Origin: an uncultured Ruminococcus sp.
Lineage (GTDB): Bacteria > Bacillota > Clostridia > Oscillospirales > Ruminococcaceae
DNA length: 34,646 bases
Reading direction: 5' to 3'
NCBI GenBank assembly: GCA_947174365.1
Contig: CAMWIR010000016.1
Location: 1-34,646, forward strand
Shown: in pieces, positions 27,183-34,646 of the stretch
Numbering within the stretch: position 1 is the first letter of the stretch
How the letters are laid out: each line of letters opens with the position of its first letter
Position numbers and translations under genes: made by a program
The notes under the pieces: generated by a model
Told to the model about the DNA's origin: nothing
The model's database searches: none
What the model saw: only the letters and a program-made list of their open reading frames with translations

Positions 27183-27211
27183 ATTATATCACAAAAAATC
27201 AGCCTTGTCAA
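27183..27211 (-). promoter_or_regulatory. Consensus promoter for the ABC-F leader
   Basis: Minus strand TTGACA (27211-27206), 17-bp spacer, TATAAT (27188-27183). Confidence 0.88.
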
Positions 27212-27220
27212 GTGTTTTTG

Positions 27221-27254
27221 AAAAAAAGATCCGCAAATCTTTCGACTGCGGATC
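27221..27254 (-). terminator. Terminator downstream of the PrsA/SurA-like gene
   Basis: Minus strand GATCCGCA...TGCGGATC followed by TTTTTTT. Confidence 0.8.
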
Positions 27255-27310
27255 CAAAATATATAAATTTCCGTATCCGGCAAGCAGTAACCGCATTGCC
27301 GCACCCATTA

Positions 27311-28750
27311 TCAATTATTAATTAATTCCTTCGGGTCATATCTCTTATACGATTCCTCATTCTTAGCAACATTCTGCACTGCTGTCCAGCCGTCAAGAAC
27401 CGAATCGTAATCCGCCTCCTTCATCTCAAAAAGCAGAGAAGTTCTTGCCGCCTCAAAATAGCTTTCATCCTCCAGAATATCCAGCTTTACAACTATATAA
27501 TAATGCTCGCCGTCAGGGGTCTCAACGATCTCGATGTCTCCATTCTTCATCTCTCCGAAAACCTTTTCGGAAACGGTCGCATTAGGCACGCTGCCGTCCT
27601 TTTCAATGATAGTGCGGTTGCTGTCAACAGTGTTTACGGATATAAGATCGTCCAGGTTAAAATCGCTTAAATCAAAATCCTCGCCGTCCTCGGCATTGTC
27701 GGAAGTATTTTCGCCCTCAGTTCCGACAGCATTGTCTGCCGTCACGGAAGCTTCGCTTTCGGCGTTATCCGTATTATCAGGCTCGGAAGCCTCCGCAGCG
27801 TCTCCCTCGCCGCCAATATCGGCAGCCGCCGAAACAGCCTCACCCTCCGCAGTCTCTTCTTCCTCATCGGCAGCTATCTCATCACCGTCTCCCGAATCGG
27901 AAGCCTGTGCATCGGATACCTCGACCTCTGCCAGTCCTCCGAAAAGATTATCGCCCTCGGCTTCAATGCCGTCAATGCCGAAACTGTTATCGGCAGAGTT
28001 TGCCGCAGCCTCCTCCTGAAGATCCTGATAATATGTCACATACTCCGCATTAAGCTCGTCAAAATCCTCTCCGTTTTTGAACCGCTCCACGTATTCCTGT
28101 GCCATAGCCATTCTCTCTGCCTTGCCGTCGGATTTCAGAAGATTGCCCTCGCCGTCTTTCAGCTCCATATCAATGTAATTTATAAGAGCGTAATTTTCAT
28201 CAAGATAGCTTTTTATATCGCTGTTCGGAACGCCGTATTCTCCCTCCTCGGAAAATAAATGCTCAAAAAGCTTGCTGCGCTTTGCATTATTCAGGTAAAT
28301 GGACATATAGGACTTTTTGCTTATGCCCATTTTATTGTAATATTCCTCAGCGTTTTCCCAAAGCTGGTCGCAGTAAAGCTGTGCCGAATCAAGCTCCTCG
28401 CTTGTCAGCGACAATCCGTATTCGTTAAATTTGCTCTCCACCGCAGCATATATCTGCATTTGCTTTGTGGCGTCATCATAAACCCAGTCCTTGCCGTTTT
28501 TCCCCTCAATGTCAGAGGTGTAAACATCCAAAACAGCCGTATCATCGGCATTTTCCAAGTTCTGCTCGTAAAGCTTGGACTGAGCGTCATAATAGGAGGT
28601 CTGCAAAAAATATATCAGCACCCCCGCAGGTATCCGCGCACCGTCAATATCCGCTCCCCAGGTAGTATTTTCTCCGCAGCCGGTCAGCCCCGCCGCCATG
28701 ACCGCCGCAATTGCCCCGGCAGCAAACCTTTTTATATTGATCCTCTTCAT
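27311..28750 (-). CDS. PrsA/SurA-like foldase lipoprotein with long acidic low-complexity insert
   Basis: MKRINIKRFAAGAIAAVMAAGLTGCGE lipobox, helical SurA_N-like segment, C-terminal KVFGEMKNGDIEIVETPDGEHYYIVVKLD (rotamase-like). Confidence 0.65.
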   Translation of the reverse strand: MKRINIKRFAAGAIAAVMAAGLTGCGENTTWGADIDGARIPAGVLIYFLQTSYYDAQSKLYEQNLENADDTAVLDVYTSDIEGKNGKDWVYDDATKQMQIYAAVESKFNEYGLSLTSEELDSAQLYCDQLWENAEEYYNKMGISKKSYMSIYLNNAKRSKLFEHLFSEEGEYGVPNSDIKSYLDENYALINYIDMELKDGEGNLLKSDGKAERMAMAQEYVERFKNGEDFDELNAEYVTYYQDLQEEAAANSADNSFGIDGIEAEGDNLFGGLAEVEVSDAQASDSGDGDEIAADEEEETAEGEAVSAAADIGGEGDAAEASEPDNTDNAESEASVTADNAVGTEGENTSDNAEDGEDFDLSDFNLDDLISVNTVDSNRTIIEKDGSVPNATVSEKVFGEMKNGDIEIVETPDGEHYYIVVKLDILEDESYFEAARTSLLFEMKEADYDSVLDGWTAVQNVAKNEESYKRYDPKELINN

Positions 28751-29001
28751 TTTTATTCATCCTTTCACAGGCTAAAGCAGTGTTGCTGCATTGCAGCGTC
28801 TGAGCACCGCATAAACAATATAATAAATACAATATATTATACCACATTCCCGATCAAAAGTCCATACCCCGAATATTTTTCTGTAAAATTCATCAAAATT
28901 CCACCGAAGGCAAACAAAAATTTGTCAATAAATACCATTAATTCCCATATTTTTTCTGTGCGCAATACCACTCCGCCAAAAAATCACGTTCAGAAATGTA
29001 T

Positions 29002-31392
29002 TCACTTCAGTTCTGCCACCGTAACCCCGTCCTCGCCCTCGCCGAAAACGCCGCTGCGGAAGCTTTTGACCGACGGATGTCCCTTTAAATGCTGCCTTAT
29101 GCCCTGCCTCAGAAGTCCCGTTCCCTTGCCGTGGATAATGGTAACAAAGCAAACTCCCGAAAGCACCGCATTGTCAATAAATCTGTCCGTTTCGATTATC
29201 CCCTCGTCCACAGCGCAGCCCCGTATGTCCAGTTCAAGAGAGCTTTTCCGCTCCATTTTCCCCGTGACCTTGGCTTTTGAAACGCCGCCTTGCTTACGTC
29301 CCGCCGTCTTTGCCTGCGGCTTCTCCTCTTCAATAAGCCGCAATGCGGAAACATTCACTCTCGTTTTCATTATCCCCACCTGCACAAACAAACTGTCGCT
29401 GCCGTCGGGCTTCCCTGCAACTATCCCCTTTTGATTCAGAGTAGTCACAAATACTCTGTCCCCCTGCCTGTAAGGACGGGGCGGCTTGTACTCCTCCTCT
29501 TCCCTGCGGCGCACAGGACTTGCCTCGTCAAACATTCTGTTAAGAGCATTCTTGCTGGCGGACTTTGCCCCCAGGGAGCGCTGCTCGAATTTTTCCTTGT
29601 TGTTCTCCCGCCGTATATCCGCCAGTTCGTCCAAAAGCTTCTCCGACTGCATACGGCAGCTTTCCACTATCCTAAGAGCCTCCACCCGGGCTTTTTCAAA
29701 TTCGGCGTCCTTTTTCGCCTCAAATTCCTGTCTGGCTCTGTTGTTTTCTTCTATCAGTCTCTCTTGCTCCGCCTTTAATTCACGCAATTCACTTGCCTGC
29801 CTGTCCATCTCCCGACGCGCATTCTCCAGCTGCTCCACAACCTCCTCAAACCGCCTGTTTTCATCGGAAACCATGGACTTTGCCTCGCTTATCACATCAT
29901 CGGGGATCCCCAGTCTGGACGATATATAAAATGCATTGGATTTTCCCGGCGAGCCGATAATGAGCCTGTAGGTGGGCTGCAAGGTATTAATGTCAAATTC
30001 ACAGGAAGCGTTCTCTACATTTTCTTTCTCTATGGCAAACATTTTAAGCTCCTGATAATGGGTGGTCACCAGCAGCCTGCTGCCCTTTTGCAGCATATTT
30101 TCGATCAGCGCCACAGCCAGCGCCGCCCCCTCAACAGGGTCCGTACCGGACCCCAACTCGTCCAGCAGAATAAGCGAACGCTCTCCCGCAGTTTTCAGTA
30201 TATCCGAAACATTCCCCATGTGTGAAGAAAATGTGGAAAGGCTCTGCTCAATGCTCTGCATATCCCCTATGTCCACTAAAATGTGGTCAAATACGGAGAT
30301 CTTGCTGCCGTCCCCCGCAGGTATCATCATTCCGCACATAGCCATAGCCGAAAGCAGCCCCGCCGTTTTCAGCAGCACTGTTTTTCCTCCCGTATTGGGT
30401 CCCGTAACAATAAGCGCATTGTAATCCACGCCTAACTCAATATCCACCGGCACAGCCGTTTTCGGGTCAAGCAGCGGGTGACGGGCTTTCTTTAATATCA
30501 GCTCCCCGTCCTCGGAAATCTCGGGTACACATCCCTTCATCTTCGCTCCGAGCCCCGACTTTGCAAAATATAAATTAAGCTCCGCCGCCGTCTCGAAATC
30601 CCTTATCATAGCCTCTCCGCAAGCTGCGCAATCGGCGGAAAGCTCAGCAATTATCCTTTCGATCTCCTCCTGCTCCAGACCCTGCAAGACCCTTATGTCA
30701 TTATTGGCCTCGACTACTGCCTCGGGTTCGATAAAAAGAGTTGAGCCCGTAGCAGAGGACGCGTGCACGATACCTCTTACATTCCCCTTGTGCTCCGCCT
30801 TAACGGGAAGAACGTACCGCCCGTCACGCACCGTCACAATGCTTTCCATAAGGCTTTTCTGAACCTCGGCCGAGCGTATCATCTTATCAAGGCTTTCTCT
30901 TATCCGCACCCCTGCCCGCGCAATTTTTCTGCGGATATTCATAAGCTCGGCGCTTGCCGTGTCCGCAATCTCGTCCTCGGAAAGTACGGCATTCCTGATC
31001 TTTTCCTCAAGCCATTTGTTTGGCGATAGACTCTCAAAAAATTCATCAAGACAGCTGCTTATATCCCCGCAGCATATACGGTAATCGGAAAGTCCCCTCA
31101 CCTGCCGCAGCAAAACTTCAATATCCAAAAGCTCCCGCAGCGTAAGGCTTGCCCCGGACATAGCCCTTTTGAGGGAATTTGTCACGTCCTTGAAATTGTA
31201 AAAAGGAGGCGTTCCGAACTTTACCGAAAAATCAAAAGCGCATGAGGTTTTGTCAAGCTCCCTTTTCACCTTGTCAATATCGGACAACGGCTTCAGCACC
31301 GCCGCCATTTCCTTTGTTTTCTCATTTGAAGCCTGTTCGCTTAACATATCCATTATCTTGTATAATTCCAATGTTCTGTAATATTTATTCAT
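29002..31392 (-). CDS. mutS2: Endonuclease MutS2
   Basis: VTGPNTGGKTVLLKTAGLL (Walker A), LILLDELGSGTDPVEGAALA, C-terminal Smr domain LELDIRGCAVDEGIIETDRFIDNAVLSGVCFVTIIHGKGTGLLRQGI. RBS spacing favours ATG 31392. Confidence 0.95.
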   Translation of the reverse strand: MNKYYRTLELYKIMDMLSEQASNEKTKEMAAVLKPLSDIDKVKRELDKTSCAFDFSVKFGTPPFYNFKDVTNSLKRAMSGASLTLRELLDIEVLLRQVRGLSDYRICCGDISSCLDEFFESLSPNKWLEEKIRNAVLSEDEIADTASAELMNIRRKIARAGVRIRESLDKMIRSAEVQKSLMESIVTVRDGRYVLPVKAEHKGNVRGIVHASSATGSTLFIEPEAVVEANNDIRVLQGLEQEEIERIIAELSADCAACGEAMIRDFETAAELNLYFAKSGLGAKMKGCVPEISEDGELILKKARHPLLDPKTAVPVDIELGVDYNALIVTGPNTGGKTVLLKTAGLLSAMAMCGMMIPAGDGSKISVFDHILVDIGDMQSIEQSLSTFSSHMGNVSDILKTAGERSLILLDELGSGTDPVEGAALAVALIENMLQKGSRLLVTTHYQELKMFAIEKENVENASCEFDINTLQPTYRLIIGSPGKSNAFYISSRLGIPDDVISEAKSMVSDENRRFEEVVEQLENARREMDRQASELRELKAEQERLIEENNRARQEFEAKKDAEFEKARVEALRIVESCRMQSEKLLDELADIRRENNKEKFEQRSLGAKSASKNALNRMFDEASPVRRREEEEYKPPRPYRQGDRVFVTTLNQKGIVAGKPDGSDSLFVQVGIMKTRVNVSALRLIEEEKPQAKTAGRKQGGVSKAKVTGKMERKSSLELDIRGCAVDEGIIETDRFIDNAVLSGVCFVTIIHGKGTGLLRQGIRQHLKGHPSVKSFRSGVFGEGEDGVTVAELK

Positions 31393-31414
31393 ATCCATAT
31401 CCTTTCGCAGATAA

Positions 31415-31559
31415 TTAAGGAAGCTCTGATTAAAGCATTTACCAAAAAATATGCCGTTCGTTAAACGGCAATTCGGCGAGGCTTTCTCCGCTGCCATCGT
31501 CATATATGACGGGCAATTTATGCCCTCGGGGAGAAAGCCTGTGATCAGCAGTTCCTTAA
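31415..31559. repeat. 145-bp multi-hairpin element with terminal inverted repeats (MITE-like or structured RNA)
   Basis: TTAAGGAA...CTGAT / ATCAG...TTCCTTAA ends; internal AGGCTTTCTCC/GGAGAAAGCCT (11 bp), TGCCGTT/AACGGCA, CGTCATATATGACG and GGGCA/TGCCC. Confidence 0.75.
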
Positions 31560-31654
31560 AGAAAAACAGATAAAATCAAATCATCATAAATTTTAATTTT
31601 ACATATAGCTGTGAGCGGCGGCACTGTGCCGCAAATCCCAAGGAGAAACCGATA

Positions 31655-34423
31655 TTACTCCTCGACTTTTTTAAGCTCGATACTGTGTACCGTAAGTCCG
31701 CTCTGAGCAAAGTACAGCCGCAGCGTGGTGAAGCGGGAGAAGAAGAATATCTTTCCGCTTTCCATTGAAACGGGCTTGCCGTTTGTGCCCCTCCATGTAA
31801 ATGCGGCGCACGGACTGCCCATAGAGAAGAGGGTAACGGGAAGCTGCGCCAGCTCGCCCGCTGTGGACGAGGCGGTTACGATCACCTTGTAATAACCCGT
31901 GGGAGAAACGTCTGCAATGAAAATATAATCCTTACCCTTGTCGGTGCAGATGTCGTCGGGGGATATAACAAGCCCGCCCTTGCAGTCGTAGCATTTTACC
32001 TCCCTGTCGTCATTGCCGTCGGCGTCCTTGGGACGGTTTATAACCTCGACCTTTTCTTCCCTGCCCTCTATTCTGTCCATGGCATGAGTTTTCATCAGAA
32101 CGGCACAGATGTTGGCGGCGTTTCTTTGAAGCTCACCTCGGGAAATAAATCCGTTGTTAAGCTCCGCAAGAGTGTTGTCGTCATTATCCGCACCGTCTGC
32201 GCAGACCATGTAAACATCATTCTGAGCGGCTGCCATTGCCGCAAAATCCGTGTGATTTTGGTGACCTTGAGGGGTGTTCCTGCGGTTTATATCAGCCCAC
32301 CAGTCAGTCATGACAAGTCCCTCAAAGCCCCATTCGTCACGCAGGATCGTTGTGGTAAGATCATAGCTTGCAGCTGTCCACAGACCGTTTACCGAACCGT
32401 AGGTGGTCATTACTGTGTATGCCCCGCCTTTTTTAACGGCTGTTTCAAAGCCTTTAAGATAAATTTCCCGCAGGGCGCGCTCGGAAATTACCGAATCTAT
32501 AGTGTGTCTGCCTGTTTCCTTGTTGTTGCCGCAGAAGTGCTTTACAGTGCCCGTAACTCCTGCGGAATGCAGCCCCATAAGCTCTGCTGCCGCCATTTCA
32601 CCCGTAAGCAGAGGGTCTTCGGAAAAGTATTCAAAATTTCTGCCGTTTAAGGGGTGGCGATGAATGTTCATGCCCGGGCCTAAGAGGCAGTCCACCTTAT
32701 TTGCGGACATTTCAAGACCTGTGAGGGCAAAAAGCTCCGTAAGCAGCTGTTTGTTGAATGTTGAAGCGATAAGCGTTCCATTGGGCAGGCTGAACGCCTT
32801 TGTGCCGCAGTCAAGGCGCATTCCCGAAGGGCCGTCAGAGCAGCAGCCGCAGGGAATGCCCATATTTTTAAGACTTTCCGAAACGCCCCCGAATGCGGCG
32901 GCTGTACCGGGAGTTACCTTGGGGCTGCTCATGCCCTCGCCCCTGATTATGCAGGCAAGGTCGTTATCGCTAAGCTGTGCGATAAATTCGGACATATCCG
33001 CTTTGCCGTTTTTAACATCTGCAAGCTTTATCCCCTTATCGCCTGTCTGGGGGATATCTTTCGGGAGATTCTTTTGACGGCGGACGTCCTCATATTCCTC
33101 CATAAGAGGAACATTTTCCATGGATATCTTATATCCGCCATTTTCGTGAACGGGTTTTATCCTTTCAAAGCCCATAACGGGAGCAAGGGCATGGGTGCAC
33201 TGCTTTATCACCCTTGTTTCTGGGATATTAAAGGAGAGTGCGGGAGACAGACTGCGGCAGCAGTTTCCCGCCAAGATTTCGTAATCTCCCGCTTCAATGA
33301 CAAAGCAGCTTTTGTGCCCCGTTATCCCCGAATCGTCAAAGGAGGAAAGGGTGTACAGGTCAATTTCAAAGGAGATCATCTCGGTCTCACCGGGGGCTAA
33401 AAGCTTTGTTTTTTCAAAGCCGCAGAGGGTCACTGCGGGCTTGCCCAGCTTGCCTTGCGGCGCACGGGAGTAAAGTTCTACAACTTCCTTGCCGCTGCAA
33501 TTGCCCGTATTTGTAACGGAGATATTTATAACTGCCCTATCCCCCATAAACTCTGACGATTCCGTCCTGATCTCAAAGGTCGTGTAAGAAAGCCCGAAGC
33601 CGAACGGATAGAGGACTTTTTCGGGAGCAAAGGTTTCAAAATAGCGATAGCCCACATAGATATCCTCATTGTAAAAGCTGCGTATCTCGTCCCCGAAATA
33701 TTTTGCAGAAGGGTAGTCGGAAACATTTTTGGCAATGGTATCGGGCAGCTTGCCCGAGGGAGAGACCTTGCCTGTGAGCACATCGGCTGTGCCGACGCCT
33801 CCCACCATTCCCCCCTGCCACACATACAGCACAGCGTCGGGGGAATATTTTTCCACGAAATCCATATTCATAATATTGCCTGTGTTTAAAAGGACAGCTA
33901 CTTTTTTGAAGTGATCGCGAACGGTTTTCAGCATTTCCTCCTCGCCCTCGCTCAAAGCAAAAGAGCCTTTTTCGTCGGAGTTGTCGTTTTCCTCTCCGGC
34001 AGTCCTGCCGATTATTACAAGGGCGGTGTCGGAGGTACGGGCAATTTTTTCCGCAAGGGCGCTGTCTACGGGCATTTCCTTTTGACACCAAGGCTCGCCG
34101 CTCCAGCCGCCGCCGTTGTCAAAAGGGTTTTCCTCCTGCCAGTCCCTGTAGACCTGAAGCAGTTCGGTGTTGATGTTCACTCCCGCCTCAATAAGTCCAT
34201 CGATAATGCCCACAACGCGGGAAACGTTCACCAGCCCTCCCGAGCCTGTGCCGCTTTTGTAATAATTCAGCTGGATACGCCCGAATACGGCGACTTCCTT
34301 GTTCGGTTCAAGGGGGAGGGCAGGCTCACCGTGTGAGCTATTATCATTTTTCAGCATTACAATGCCCTCGCTTACCGTTTCGGCGGATTTTTTCAGATAT
34401 TCATTCCAGTCGAGAGTTTTCAT
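31655..34423 (-). CDS. Glycoside hydrolase family 3 beta-glucosidase with permuted domain order
   Basis: The GH3 C-terminal-type region (VLLNTGNIMNM, YPFGFGLSYTTF, fibronectin-like) precedes the GH3 N-terminal-type catalytic barrel (GPGMNIHRHPLNGRNFEYFSEDPLLTGEMA, VKHFCGNNKE, LVMTDWWA). Confidence 0.93.
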   Translation of the reverse strand: MKTLDWNEYLKKSAETVSEGIVMLKNDNSSHGEPALPLEPNKEVAVFGRIQLNYYKSGTGSGGLVNVSRVVGIIDGLIEAGVNINTELLQVYRDWQEENPFDNGGGWSGEPWCQKEMPVDSALAEKIARTSDTALVIIGRTAGEENDNSDEKGSFALSEGEEEMLKTVRDHFKKVAVLLNTGNIMNMDFVEKYSPDAVLYVWQGGMVGGVGTADVLTGKVSPSGKLPDTIAKNVSDYPSAKYFGDEIRSFYNEDIYVGYRYFETFAPEKVLYPFGFGLSYTTFEIRTESSEFMGDRAVINISVTNTGNCSGKEVVELYSRAPQGKLGKPAVTLCGFEKTKLLAPGETEMISFEIDLYTLSSFDDSGITGHKSCFVIEAGDYEILAGNCCRSLSPALSFNIPETRVIKQCTHALAPVMGFERIKPVHENGGYKISMENVPLMEEYEDVRRQKNLPKDIPQTGDKGIKLADVKNGKADMSEFIAQLSDNDLACIIRGEGMSSPKVTPGTAAAFGGVSESLKNMGIPCGCCSDGPSGMRLDCGTKAFSLPNGTLIASTFNKQLLTELFALTGLEMSANKVDCLLGPGMNIHRHPLNGRNFEYFSEDPLLTGEMAAAELMGLHSAGVTGTVKHFCGNNKETGRHTIDSVISERALREIYLKGFETAVKKGGAYTVMTTYGSVNGLWTAASYDLTTTILRDEWGFEGLVMTDWWADINRRNTPQGHQNHTDFAAMAAAQNDVYMVCADGADNDDNTLAELNNGFISRGELQRNAANICAVLMKTHAMDRIEGREEKVEVINRPKDADGNDDREVKCYDCKGGLVISPDDICTDKGKDYIFIADVSPTGYYKVIVTASSTAGELAQLPVTLFSMGSPCAAFTWRGTNGKPVSMESGKIFFFSRFTTLRLYFAQSGLTVHSIELKKVEE

Positions 34424-34627
34424 ATATTTATTTCCTTTCGTTAAGGCTTGCCGTCGGGCGCATTTTAGCCTGTAGTTTTTTGTTGATATTTTACCTATAT
34501 GTTACCATATCCGGGAAATTTTTGCAAGGGTTTTTTCGTTAATTTTTAAAAAAGTCAGCGGAAAATTTCAGAGCACTTATAAATAACGGCATACCGTGCA
34601 AAAAAAGCACAACAAGCGCACACACAT

Positions 34628-34646
34628 CACTTGGGTTTCCAAAGGG
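34628..34646. repeat. Partial copy of dispersed repeat at window edge
   Basis: CACTTGGGTTTCCAAAGGG identical to 7921-7939. Confidence 0.8.

Noticed and set aside
27534-28019. Plus-strand 161-aa Ser/Pro-rich ORF antisense to the PrsA/SurA-like gene
   Set aside because: Low-complexity mirror of the acidic insert coding sequence; not an independent gene.
31415-31559. T-box or hammerhead identity for the mutS2 upstream element
   Set aside because: No AGGGUGGNACCGCG T-box sequence and no CUGANGA/GAAA hammerhead core.
1-34646. CRISPR array, tRNA/rRNA genes, prophage or transposase genes
   Set aside because: No regular repeat-spacer pattern, tRNA cloverleaf/T-loop, or mobile-element protein was recognised on reading both strands.

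Overview
The window looks like a chromosomal segment from a Ruminococcus-like Clostridia genome; that attribution is inferred from gene content, codon style and the permuted GH3. Coding regions, left to right: pgi 5' part (-), divergent PBP5-type D,D-carboxypeptidase (-), HPr-like protein without the active-site His (-), mtaB (+), purL (+), a structured intergenic region, a U32-like TIM-barrel protein with queD-queE-folE (+), DUF4358-like lipoprotein (-), canonical D,D-carboxypeptidase (+), MATE transporter fused to a cytidylate-kinase-like domain (+), XRE regulator (-), small Ada-type Cys-cluster lipoprotein (+), CIRCE-hrcA-grpE-dnaK-dnaJ (+). The right part is a minus-strand block: GH3 beta-glucosidase with permuted domains, mutS2, PrsA/SurA-like lipoprotein with a large acidic insert, Lsa-like ABC-F ATPase, and a tight four-gene cluster (internally duplicated unknown protein, GH5 cellulase lipoprotein, PD-(D/E)XK-like plus winged-helix protein, small unknown protein). 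The strongest candidates for something undescribed are (i) the ABC-F leader, which has a consensus promoter, overlapping short uORFs, a terminator, and an upstream segment exactly complementary to the terminator 3' arm; (ii) the MATE/cytidylate-kinase-like fusion; (iii) the tight cluster around the duplicated protein and the nuclease-like protein; and (iv) a 145-bp multi-hairpin element upstream of mutS2. No tRNA, rRNA, CRISPR array or transposase gene was recognised. All calls were made by reading the sequence; no database search was run.
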